This document shows positions 7,871 through 16,900 of a stretch of DNA of 64,000 nt, one piece after another; the stretch's first letter is position 1; every line of letters starts with the position of its first letter. A program made the position numbers and the translations under genes. The notes under the pieces were generated by a model that was not told where the DNA came from, did not search any database, and saw only the letters and a list, made by a program, of their open reading frames with translations. Source of the DNA: Larkinella knui. GTDB lineage: Bacteria; Bacteroidota; Bacteroidia; Cytophagales; Spirosomataceae. The stretch covers positions 496,001 through 560,000 of the forward strand of contig NZ_RQJP01000004.1 of assembly GCF_003858645.1 (NCBI RefSeq), given 5' to 3'.

Positions 7871-9001
7871 ATGGAACACCCGGCGCAGCAGATTATCCGA
7901 ATCGGAAGTACGAAAGACAAGGATACGCTGTCAAAATCCCAGAAGGAGTTTAACCGGCTGACCCGGAAAATCGAAACGCTGGAAAAAGACCTGGTCGACT
8001 ATCGGGACGCTACAACCCGCATTCAGCAACACATCCAGACCGAACTGCTGCCGTTGCAGACGGAATATCATCAGCAACGGGCGGCTCTGGTTCGGGTTTT
8101 CGACCGGGCCCACGATTCGGGTTCCTTCAAAGCCAATGAGCGCAAAAAACTGGTCGACATCATCCTGAATCTGGCTTTTCCCCTGATTTCTGAATACGGT
8201 TTTGACGACCTGAAACCGATTTACGACAAATACGATTCCGACGGTTTCGATGCCACCAATGCCGGGGCCGATGATCTGACCACCGAAGCCATGAAAGAGA
8301 TGTATAGCCGTCTGTTCGGGGTCGATTTTGACGAGGATGCGGACGTGAGTTCCCCCGAAAAAGTGGCGGAACACCTGCGGCAAAAACGGGAAGCGCAGCA
8401 AACCGCCAATGAAGAACAGCAGCGACAGACCGAGGAGCGACGCGCCCAACGGCCAAAAACCAAAAAGCAGCTGGAGCGGGAAGCTAAAAAAGAGACGGAA
8501 GAACGCAGCATTACAAAAGCCGTTCGGACGGTTTATATGGATCTGGTGAAGGCGTTTCACCCCGATCGGGAACCGGATGAAACCGAAAAGGGGCGCAAAA
8601 CCGAGGTCATGAAGCGGATTACGGAAGCCTACGAAAAAAGCGACCTGCTGGCGCTGCTGCGGCTGCAACTGGAGTTTAACCGGATCGATCAGAACCACCT
8701 CGAAACGCTGGCCGAGGAACAGTTGAAGTATTACAACAAAATTCTGAAACAGCAGACGCAGGAGCTGGAGGAGCAATTGCACAGTCTGCAAGCACAACTT
8801 TCGGCTATGAGTGGCCGGTCACATTCGTATGTTTGGTCGCCGATGAGCCTGGAATACCGCTTCAAAGCCGATGTGCAGGAATTGAAACAAGCCATCAAGA
8901 GACTCAAAAATGAGCTGAAAGCCTTCCAGGACCCCTCTGTGCTGAGACATTGGCTGAAGTCGTACCGGATTCAGAAAGCCGGGGATTTCGACGGGTTTTA
9001 G
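7871..9001 (+). CDS. Coiled-coil protein with an internal J domain
   Basis: This 376-residue cytosolic-looking protein opens with a predicted coiled coil (about 20-75: SKSQKEFNRLTRKIETLEKD), then a helical segment, a charged Q/E/R-rich linker (about 170-215), a J-domain core with VYMDLVKAFHPDRE (HPD at 230-232) and a second coiled coil (about 280-330). The HPD tripeptide is the DnaK-stimulating motif, so the protein may recruit Hsp70 to a client held by its coiled coils. J domains usually sit at an N-terminus, so this internal position is notable. ATG 7871 is chosen because it follows a promoter-like element; an upstream frame to 7799 crosses that element. It ends 6 nt from the convergent ABC gene. 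Confidence 0.7.
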   Translation: MEHPAQQIIRIGSTKDKDTLSKSQKEFNRLTRKIETLEKDLVDYRDATTRIQQHIQTELLPLQTEYHQQRAALVRVFDRAHDSGSFKANERKKLVDIILNLAFPLISEYGFDDLKPIYDKYDSDGFDATNAGADDLTTEAMKEMYSRLFGVDFDEDADVSSPEKVAEHLRQKREAQQTANEEQQRQTEERRAQRPKTKKQLEREAKKETEERSITKAVRTVYMDLVKAFHPDREPDETEKGRKTEVMKRITEAYEKSDLLALLRLQLEFNRIDQNHLETLAEEQLKYYNKILKQQTQELEEQLHSLQAQLSAMSGRSHSYVWSPMSLEYRFKADVQELKQAIKRLKNELKAFQDPSVLRHWLKSYRIQKAGDFDGF

Positions 9002-9007
9002 TAATCC

Positions 9008-10567
9008 TTACCGTTCCAGATACCGCTTCAAATCCGAAATAGATTGGATGCCCAACTGCTCGGCCTGCGCCCGGCGCATCATCAGTGCGTAGGTGTTGTT
9101 GAAGCCCAGCGGAGGCAGCCAGGTCAGGTTGTACCGCTGCTGAAATTGTCGACTTACATACCGGTAGACGGCTTTTCGGTCGGATTTGATCGAATCGGCC
9201 AGGGCCGGGGGCGGTTGCAGAATCACGAGCAAACCCGTTCCGGTGTATTCCGGATAAAGATCGATGTCGCCCGCCGTCAGGGCTTCGAAACAGATTTTGG
9301 TGCCGCCCAGACCGGTTTTCGTAATGACCTGCAGGGTGGTGCGGTTTTCGAGCAACTGGCGTAGAATCTCGGCCAGAATGTATTGTTCCGTAAAAATCTT
9401 GGTGCCGATCACGATCCGGCCCGTGCGTCTGGTTTCCGCAACCGGCAGCAATAAGCCGGTTTTCTGCAGAAACTGCCGGGCCACGGCTTCGGGCGATTCG
9501 TGCAGAAAATCCGCCCGGTAGTTCATCTCCGTCATCACCGAATCCGAAAGCCGTCCTTCCAGCAGATGCAGCGTTTTGGGTACGGCGGGATGCTGTTGCA
9601 AAACCGCATTTCGGACCACCAGCGCGGCTTCGTAAGGCGGAAACGCGTTTTTATCATCGTCCAGAACCCGCAATTGAAACGCCTTGATCCGCCCGTCGGT
9701 CGAATAGCCGCTGATGAGATCGACCTGCTCCCGGAAAATCGCTTCGTACATCAGGTTCTGGTCGATCAATCTGGGCGTCATCTGCAAGCCGTAGGCCTGA
9801 ACCAGACCCGGATAGCCGTCGGCGCGGCCGTAAAATTCGTGGGCAAAACCGGCCGTCAACTTCGCCTGACGGCCGACCGGCAACCAGTAGAAAGCCGACA
9901 GAATGGGAGTAATCAGCAGAAAAAGCAGGGCTACGCGACGGAGGTGAAATCCCTGGACCCGTTGCAAACGGGCGAGGAGAGCGTCGAAGAGAACCGCCAA
10001 CAAAGCCGCCGGAATGGCCCCCGCCAGCACCATGTTCGTGTTGTTCAACGCAATACCGCCAAAGATAAACTCCCCCAAACCCCCGGCGGCCACGTAAGCC
10101 GCCAGCGTAGCGACCCCCACGTTGATGACGGTGGCCGTGCGGATACCGGCAAAAATAACCGGCAGCGCCAGCGGTAATTCGACCCGGATCAGCAACTGCC
10201 GGTTGGTCATGCCCATGCCCAAAGCGGCTTCTTTCAGCGTGGGACTCACTTCCCGAATGCCGACGTACGTGTTTCGGACAATCGGCAGCAGCGCGTACAG
10301 AAACAGGGCGGCAATGGCGGGCCAGACGCCAATCCCCAAAATCGGAATCAGAAAACCCAGCAAAGCGATGCTCGGAATCGTCTGGAGAACGCCCACGATG
10401 CCCAGCATTACCGTGGCCAGGCGTGGGCGGTAGGTGATGACGATGCCCAGCGGCAAACCCACCAGCAAGGCGAGGCACAGCGACAGAAAGGTCAGACCGA
10501 TGTGCGTCAGAGTTTGTTCGGCCAGTTTGTCCCGTTGTTGAACCAAAAAGTCGAAAAACGCCTGCAT
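9008..10567 (-). CDS. Osmoprotectant-type ABC permease fused to a permuted substrate-binding domain (orphan copy)
   Basis: This is a 519-residue fusion. Residues 1-230 form an OpuCB/EgtU-like permease (TIPSIALLGFLIPILG, EAALGMGMT, the EAA-type loop). From about 240 to the end lies a periplasmic binding domain for a quaternary amine or related compound. That domain starts with GFAHEFYGRADGYPGL and YSTDGRIKAF and only afterwards shows VIGTKIFTEQYIL and DLYPEYTGTGLL, the reverse of the family order. It is strikingly similar along its whole length to the protein at 26947-28506 and has the same length, but has no ATPase gene beside it and may borrow the one at 25978. It lies 19 nt downstream of the DUF1207-like gene, probably in one operon. 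Confidence 0.85.
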   Translation of the reverse strand: MQAFFDFLVQQRDKLAEQTLTHIGLTFLSLCLALLVGLPLGIVITYRPRLATVMLGIVGVLQTIPSIALLGFLIPILGIGVWPAIAALFLYALLPIVRNTYVGIREVSPTLKEAALGMGMTNRQLLIRVELPLALPVIFAGIRTATVINVGVATLAAYVAAGGLGEFIFGGIALNNTNMVLAGAIPAALLAVLFDALLARLQRVQGFHLRRVALLFLLITPILSAFYWLPVGRQAKLTAGFAHEFYGRADGYPGLVQAYGLQMTPRLIDQNLMYEAIFREQVDLISGYSTDGRIKAFQLRVLDDDKNAFPPYEAALVVRNAVLQQHPAVPKTLHLLEGRLSDSVMTEMNYRADFLHESPEAVARQFLQKTGLLLPVAETRRTGRIVIGTKIFTEQYILAEILRQLLENRTTLQVITKTGLGGTKICFEALTAGDIDLYPEYTGTGLLVILQPPPALADSIKSDRKAVYRYVSRQFQQRYNLTWLPPLGFNNTYALMMRRAQAEQLGIQSISDLKRYLER

Positions 10568-10586
10568 GAGTGGATGCCTGGTAAAT

Positions 10587-11483
10587 CTAAATCGGATTAA
10601 AATAGACGCCGATACCGAACCAGCGGGTTTTCTGGCTTTCGTAGACGCTGTAGGGCCGGAAACCGGTATAACTCTCCAGCAGGAAAGTCAGGTTGTTGGC
10701 GGTTCGGCCCAGTTCCAGGCCCAAACCGGCTTTGATGCCGGGCCGGAAATCGGTTTGCTGCCAGACTTTCAGATCCACTCCGCCAACGAAACGGGCAAAC
10801 GCCGGCGATGGTTTCCGGTAATAAAAACCGGCCTCTGCGCTGAGTCGCTCGCGTTCTTCCGGTTTTCGCAAGCCAATACCGACGCCCACGTATTTCCGCA
10901 AACCGTTTTTCTCGTGGTTGTACGTCACGTCGACCAGCTCGTAATTAACCGGGTTGGGCAGGTAATAGTTGATCTGGTTCCTGAACAGGTAGTCGTCGCC
11001 GAGGTGGGAGGACAGGTGATACAACCGCAACCGCCAGCTATGATTCCGGACTTTGATGTTGTAAAGAAAGCTAATGCGGTAATCGGTGTTCATCAACTGA
11101 CGGCGCTGTTTGTTGAGCTTATCGTCGTGATACACTTCAAATTGCGTAAACGAAGCGACATCAAACGAGAGTTCGCTGCTGCGTTCGGCCGATTTATACC
11201 AGCGAATAATCGGTTTCCGGAGTCCAAACGAGAAGGGAACAATGGTGCCGTCGTACTTCTTGCCTTCCGTCCAGTAGCCGGGCAGGACGCTGACACTGGT
11301 TTGGGCTTCGAGCGGGTCGAGCAAAATCGGGTCGAAGAGGTGGCCTTTGGGCAGAAATTCCCGGCGTGGAAAATCCGGCCGGATCAACATCGCGTTGCGG
11401 ATCACCAGCGTGTCGGGCACATCCTGCGCCAACGCACCTGCCCATCCGAGGAGGATAAAGAAAGACAGTAAGTAGGGTTTCAT
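10587..11483 (-). CDS. DUF1207-like outer-membrane protein
   Basis: This 298-residue protein has a signal peptide (MKPYLLSFFILLGWAGALAQ) and resembles DUF1207. It shows an early LFDPILLDPLEAQTSV block, then SFGLRKPIIRW, DYRISFLYNIKVRNHSWR, RLYHLSSHLGDDYL, and strands alternating polar and hydrophobic residues, ending in an aromatic-rich strand (WFGIGVYFNPI) typical of an outer-membrane barrel. No function is established for the family. It precedes the orphan ABC fusion by 19 nt and is separated from the upstream M20 gene by a terminator, so it probably heads a two-gene unit. Confidence 0.7.
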   Translation of the reverse strand: MKPYLLSFFILLGWAGALAQDVPDTLVIRNAMLIRPDFPRREFLPKGHLFDPILLDPLEAQTSVSVLPGYWTEGKKYDGTIVPFSFGLRKPIIRWYKSAERSSELSFDVASFTQFEVYHDDKLNKQRRQLMNTDYRISFLYNIKVRNHSWRLRLYHLSSHLGDDYLFRNQINYYLPNPVNYELVDVTYNHEKNGLRKYVGVGIGLRKPEERERLSAEAGFYYRKPSPAFARFVGGVDLKVWQQTDFRPGIKAGLGLELGRTANNLTFLLESYTGFRPYSVYESQKTRWFGIGVYFNPI

Positions 11484-11490
11484 CGCGCAA

Positions 11491-11517
11491 TAAAAACCTC
11501 CGGTTTTTAGCCGGAGG
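11491..11517 (-). terminator. Intrinsic terminator of the M20 dipeptidase gene
   Basis: Read on the minus strand, CCTCCGG, a 7-nt loop and CCGGAGG are followed by TTTTTA, just after the M20 stop codon. The stem is 7 bp and GC-rich. It isolates the peptidase from the DUF1207-like gene. Confidence 0.8.
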
Positions 11518-11538
11518 AGTCAGAATAACGGGTTGTTT

Positions 11539-12918
11539 TCAGGCTTCTACGGCCGCTTTTTTCAGTTCGGCGTAGTGCTTGTAGAAATACGGAATGGTTT
11601 CAATTCCCTTGTAAAAATTGAACAGACCGTAGCTCTCGTTCGGTGAATGCAGCGCGTCGATGTCCAGGCCAAAACCCATCAGAATGGATTTTACGCCCAG
11701 TTCCTGCTCAAACAGGGCCACGATGGGAATGCTGCCTCCGCCCCGGGTCGGAATGGCTTCTTTGCCCCAGGCTTCGCGGAAAGCCCGGCGGGCGGCTTCA
11801 AATTCGACCGAATCGGTGGGCGTTACGTACGGCTGGCCACCGTGGTGGGGTGTCACCGTTACCGTCACCGTTGGCGGAGCGATGGAAATGAAGTGTTTGG
11901 TAAATAGTTCGGTAATCTCGTCCGGGTCCTGGCGGGGCACCAGCCGCATGCTGATTTTGGCCTGGGCTTTACCGGGCAATACGGTTTTGGCTCCTTCGCC
12001 AATGTAACCGCCCCAGATCCCGTTCACGTCGAGCGTGGGCCGGATGGAAGCGCGTTCGGGCGTTGAATAGCCTTCTTCGCCAAAAACCGCTTTAAGCCCC
12101 AGATCCCGCTTGTATTCTTCTTCGTCGAAAGGTGCCTCGGCCAATGCCGCCCGTTCGTCGGCGGTCAGATCGTCCACGTTATCGTAAAAACCGGGGATCG
12201 TGATGCGGCCTTTGTCGTCGTGCAGCGACGCAATCATCTGACACAGAACGTTGAGCGGGTTATGCACGGCACCGCCGTAGACGCCCGAATGCAAATCGCG
12301 GTTGGGTCCAACAACCTCCACTTCGACGTAGGAAAGTCCCCGCAAACCCGCTTCAATCGACGGGACGTCATTGGCAATGATGCTGGTGTCGGAAATCAAG
12401 ATCACGTCGCATTTGAGTTTTTCGCGGTTGGCGGCCACAAAATTGCCCAGATGGTCGGAGCCGATTTCTTCCTCGCCCTCAATCATCACTTTCACGTTGC
12501 AGGGCAAACCGTCGGTGGCCAGCATGGCTTCCAGCGCTTTGACGTGCATGTAAAACTGGCCTTTGTCGTCGCAGGAACCCCGGGCGTAGATGCGCTCGTT
12601 GCGGATCGTGGGCTCAAACGGGGGTGTATTCCAGAGTTCGTACGGATCAGCGGGTTGCACGTCGTAGTGGCCGTAAACCAGAACCGTCGGCAGGGCATCG
12701 TCGATCAGCTTTTCGGCGTAAACCACCGGATGGCCCGGCGTTTCGTGCAATTCGGCCTTATCCAGACCGGCCGCCGTCAGTTTTTCTTTCACAAACTCCG
12801 CTGCCCGGCGCATGTCCGGTTTGAATTTGGAATCGGCGCTGACGGACGGTATCCGCAGCAATTCGAAGAGTTCGTTCAGAAACCGCTCTTTATGTTCCGC
12901 AAAATAGGTTGATAACAT
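11539..12918 (-). CDS. M20-family dipeptidase
   Basis: This 459-residue zinc metallopeptidase belongs to the PepV/CNDP-like branch of M20. Metal ligands and catalytic residues are visible: GHYDVQPADP (His, and Asp near it), GSCDDKG (bridging Asp), EGEEEIGS (catalytic Glu and metal Glu), a later Asp in ISDTS, and the lid-domain DLHSGVYGG. The C-terminal ligand His is in DALHSPNE. The lid domain spans roughly 190-350. It hydrolyses small peptides in the cytosol and has no signal peptide. It is flanked by terminators on both sides and so is probably transcribed alone. Confidence 0.92.
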   Translation of the reverse strand: MLSTYFAEHKERFLNELFELLRIPSVSADSKFKPDMRRAAEFVKEKLTAAGLDKAELHETPGHPVVYAEKLIDDALPTVLVYGHYDVQPADPYELWNTPPFEPTIRNERIYARGSCDDKGQFYMHVKALEAMLATDGLPCNVKVMIEGEEEIGSDHLGNFVAANREKLKCDVILISDTSIIANDVPSIEAGLRGLSYVEVEVVGPNRDLHSGVYGGAVHNPLNVLCQMIASLHDDKGRITIPGFYDNVDDLTADERAALAEAPFDEEEYKRDLGLKAVFGEEGYSTPERASIRPTLDVNGIWGGYIGEGAKTVLPGKAQAKISMRLVPRQDPDEITELFTKHFISIAPPTVTVTVTPHHGGQPYVTPTDSVEFEAARRAFREAWGKEAIPTRGGGSIPIVALFEQELGVKSILMGFGLDIDALHSPNESYGLFNFYKGIETIPYFYKHYAELKKAAVEA

Positions 12919-12960
12919 GGATTTGACGGGTTTTTGTCAGGTTGACAAAGGAAATACTGC

Positions 12961-13000
12961 AAAAAAATGACGCCCCGAAGTTAATCACTTCGGGGCGTCA
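12961..13000 (-). terminator. Intrinsic terminator of plsY
   Basis: A perfect 13-bp stem (12968-12980 with 12988-13000, loop 7 nt) is followed on the minus strand by a run of T residues (12961-12967). It lies 22 nt beyond the plsY stop codon and before the M20 start. Confidence 0.9.
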
Positions 13001-13022
13001 TGCAATCGGTAGGCCTTGAAAC

Positions 13023-13682
13023 TTATTCTTCGTCTTCTTTCTTTCGGAATTTGATCAGCCGCGTCCGGCTTTCTTCGCCATTCAGCAGGCGGGTGATGTT
13101 TTTCTGGTGAGTCAATACCACAAACAGGAAAACCACCACGCCAAAAACAATCAGCAGCGGGTGTTCTTTCTGACCAAAAGCGCGCAGCAGCAACAGAACC
13201 GGGAAAGCCAGTGCGGCCATCATCGAACCCAGCGAAACGTACTGCGAAGCAATGACGACAACCAGGAAAATACCGATGCAAACCGCGGCTACTTCGGGGT
13301 GAATCGCCAGCACCATGCCCAGCAGCGAGGCCACGCCTTTACCGCCTTTAAAATCGGCCCAGATCGGGAAACAGTGCCCAATAACGGCCACCAGACCAAA
13401 AACCAGTTTGAATGTCAGGATTTCGTGGGTGCCGATCACATCGAAGTACCACAGCAGGGAGGAAAGAATCGTGGCGGTATAGCCTTTGAGCACGTCGATC
13501 AGCATCACGACCGTGCCGGCGCGTTTGCCCAGAACGCGAAACGTATTGGTGGCCCCGGCATTTCCACTGCCGTATTTGCGAATGTCTAATCCGAAGAAGC
13601 CTTCGCCATACCAGACAGCGGTAGGAATGGAACCCAACAAGTAAGCAAGTAACGTCGTTGCAATGATTAATAATACGTTCAT
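13023..13682 (-). CDS. plsY: Glycerol-3-phosphate acyltransferase PlsY
   Basis: This 219-residue membrane acyltransferase transfers acyl chains from acyl-phosphate to glycerol-3-phosphate, the first step of phospholipid synthesis in the PlsX/PlsY pathway. The PlsY signatures are clear: GSIPTAVW near 17-24, GSGNAGATNTFRVLG near 39-53, the glycine-rich FKGGKGVA near 112-119, and about five to six hydrophobic segments. The C-terminus (IKFRKKEDEE) is a charged cytosolic tail. The length fits the family. The gene has its own terminator and a 286-nt upstream gap, in which CAAATCTA (13805-13812, TAGATTTG on the minus strand) could be a -7 element, without a clear -33. Confidence 0.95.
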   Translation of the reverse strand: MNVLLIIATTLLAYLLGSIPTAVWYGEGFFGLDIRKYGSGNAGATNTFRVLGKRAGTVVMLIDVLKGYTATILSSLLWYFDVIGTHEILTFKLVFGLVAVIGHCFPIWADFKGGKGVASLLGMVLAIHPEVAAVCIGIFLVVVIASQYVSLGSMMAALAFPVLLLLRAFGQKEHPLLIVFGVVVFLFVVLTHQKNITRLLNGEESRTRLIKFRKKEDEE

Positions 13683-13889
13683 TCAAGAAATCTACCGCTT
13701 CGGCGGTGCGACTGACATTGAGTAAAATACCAAAACTGCCCTAAAAGGGCGCGCAGAGACTTAAAAGTAGGAATTCTTGGTGGGTAGTGACAACCTATGA
13801 ACAACAAATCTACAAAAAAAAATGAAATTCTTACCGTTTAATAACACACAAACCGTAGAAAATAGTCATTTAACAACATTTTAATTGCC

Positions 13890-13967
13890 ATGTACCCACG
13901 GACTTTAGTCCGTGAGATGCTCAAGTCGATTAGCTTGGATCTCACGGACTAAAGTCCGTGGGTACAT
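13890..13967. repeat. Double palindrome (REP/BIME-like element)
   Basis: Two perfect 29-bp inverted arms (13890-13918 and 13939-13967) flank a 20-nt centre, which itself contains CAAG/CTTG. Each arm contains its own palindrome, CACGGACT-TT-AGTCCGTG, so the unit is a pair of REP-like palindromes in head-to-head order. It ends 1 nt before the stop codon of the 1061-aa gene and could protect or end that transcript. The rest of the 13683-13968 gap is AT-rich and otherwise empty to me. Confidence 0.9.
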
Positions 13968-13968
13968 T

Positions 13969-16900
13969 TTATTTCTCCAGCGGATGTTCCTTCAGCAGTT
14001 GATCCGGCGAATAAAAATCCTTTTTGCTTTCGGTAGCCGCCCGGACCTGTTTCACTTTGTCAGGCAGGATGGCCGGGGCCTGATTTCCGAACGAATTCCG
14101 CACGTACGTCAACACAGCCGCCATTTCCTCATCGTTGAGCAAACCGCCAAAGGGCGTCATGGGCACCTGTCCGGGATAGTTTTTACCCGCTACCTCGATT
14201 GGCCCCAAAAGCCCTTTCAAAGCCAGCTTGATGAGACGATCCTCATTGCCCAACACCCACTTATTTGCATTCAGCGGAGGAAAGCCGGAGGCCGCCAGCC
14301 CTTTTCCATCGGGTTGATGGCAGGTGGTACAATAGCCTTCCTTGCCATAGATTTCCTTCCCTTTGTTGAACAGGGCCAGTTCCGCGCCTTTTAAACCGGA
14401 TTTGACCGCTACTTCTTTTTCTGCTTTGAGGTTGACGCCATTCAGGTGCGCAACGGCGGTTTCATAGGCGTGAATCATCCAGTCGTCCAGCGGTTTTTTC
14501 TTAGCTTCCGCCAGAATGGGCAGCCCTTTTTCCTTGCCGATCCAGGAAGCCGCCACAATCGCATCCAGTCGAACCCGGCTGTTGTCGTCGCGAACGGCCT
14601 GCATCAACAAATCCGCCTGATCCGGCACCTGATGCCCGGTATACCGCACCACCTGAACGGCCGCGGCCCGGGCGTGGTAATCTTTCGCTTTCAGCATTTG
14701 CCGCAGCAACGTTTGATCGACTTTGTTCAGGCCCCAGCTGACCCACAACCCTTCCAGAACGTGGTGTTCGTAGCGCGGGTCGTTTTTGTCCAGCTTGGCC
14801 ACCCACGTTTTGAGCTTTGCCAACACCTGATTGGCATCCCGGCCGCGAAGCTCCCGGCGGGTGCGATACCGGGTGCGGTATTCGGGTAATTTCAGATTGT
14901 CCAGCAATTCTTCGATCGTGGCACCGTCTACTTTGGCCGGTTTTACGAGCGGTCGCGACGGGTACGTAATCCGGTAAATCCGTCCGTGCGAGTGGTCGCG
15001 CAGCGGATCGCGGGCGTTGTGCTGCATGTGGCCGATCAGAATGTTGTGCCAGTCGATCAGGTACAGCGAACCGTCGGGCGCAAACTCCATGTCAACGGGC
15101 CGGAAGTTGCGGTCTTCGCTCACCACCAGGTCCATGCGGTGTTTGCTTTTATAACCCGTTCCGTCGTCCACGAGCGTGTGTTCCTTCATGCCCAGAAAAC
15201 CGATGGTGTTGTTGATCAGAAGGTCGCCCTGCAACTCATCGGGAAAATGGCGGCTGGAAACAAATTCCAAACCGGAGGTTGGGCGAACGCGGTGGGCTTC
15301 TTCGATCAACTGCACCGACTTGTGCGTGGCCTGTCCGTAGCGGGGCAACACCGAACCCGGCATCATCCAGCGAACATCCGGGCTGGAGGTTTCGGCGAAG
15401 AACGGCTGTCCCCAGTCGTCGAACGCAATGCCCCATGGATTCGGAATGGAAAGCTGGGCAGTCCGTTCCAGTTTGTGGAGTTGGGGGGCATACCGGTAAA
15501 AACCGCCGTTGGTCGCCCGAACGGGTCCGTACGACGTTTCGACGTTGGTGTGCAAAAACACGCCTTCGCCCGAATAGATGGCTCCGGAAGGATCGACGGT
15601 AAACGCGTGGCTGTTGTGGTGTGTATCGTGGTCATCGTAACCACTCAGCAGAATTTCGATTTTGTCCGCTTTTTCATCGCCATCCGTATCGGTGAAAAGT
15701 TTCAGGTTCGTTCCCTGAGAAACATAAACGCCTTCTTTGGCCAGCTCGAAGCCCAGGGGAAGGTGCAGTTTGTCGGCAAAAACCGTCTGTTTATCGGCCT
15801 TTCCGTCATTGTTGGTGTCCTCGAAAATCAGGATTTTGTCGTTGGGTTTGGCATCGCCCGGTTTGTAGTGCGGATAGCTGGGCATCACCGCCACCCAGAG
15901 CCGCCCTTTGCCGTCGAACGACATCTGCATCGGTTTGGCCAGATCCGGGAATTCTTCTTCGGAGGCAAACAGTTCGATTTTGTAGCCCGTCGGCACTTTG
16001 AGTTTAGCCAGCGCTTCTTTTCCGTAGAGGTACGTCAAACTGCCGTTTTTCTCCGGGTTGTAATTGGTTTTTACCGGCGGCAGGGGCGAGGTATTTTTAT
16101 CGGCAACCGTCAAATCCAGTTTTTCTCCTTTGGAAGCCGCCAGCCAGACGGCGGTATCCCGAATGGCGGTCAGTTCGCGGATTTTCTGGATTTCGGCCGG
16201 GTAATTGTCCTGACCAAACGGATTGTAGCGACGCCCGTAGACGTGAACGCCGTTGGGAATTTTAAAGTCATTGTGCCACATCCAGTTTTTCTCCATCACT
16301 GCGTCGTGAATCAGCTTCCGGTTGGCCTGGGCTTTGGGAGCGGCCTTGCCAAAAACCTGATCGACCAGCAGAACGCCCAGCTTTTTATACCCTTCTTCGT
16401 TGAGTTGCGAACCGTCGATGGTCAGCGGTTCCTTGCTGTCGGCATACCATTTCTGGGAAGGCGTGAAGGCATCGACAAAGAGCACGTTGTTTTGCCCCGC
16501 AACTTCCCGCATGGCGTTGGTATACAGCAGCAGGTTCGCATTTTCCTTTTTGCCGTTTGGCAAATCCATTTTGTCGGACAGGTCTTCAAAGGCGATGGGC
16601 GATACGATGGCCAGTTGCGGAGCGGAAGTTCCGTTGTATTTCTGGCTCAGCGTCCACTTGATGAACGCATCCAGCTCGGCTTTGTAATTTTCCAGTTTTT
16701 CTTTGCCCTGAAACGATTCGTTATAGCCGAAAAAGGCAATAATCACGTCGGTTTTTAAGCGGGTCAGCCACTGGTCGGGCGTCTCGAAATGGCCTTCGCT
16801 TTGGGACGGATTGGCGTATTCGGTCTGAAATTTTTCCGCACCGGGAAAGGCCCAGGGCGAATTCCGGCTCGCGTGGGGCCGAAAACCGGGGGTGTCGCCA

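Noticed and set aside
9008-10567. Frameshift or assembly artefact as the cause of the odd binding-domain order
   Set aside because: The frame is continuous, and the independent copy at 26947 has the same order and length, so a real permutation is more likely.
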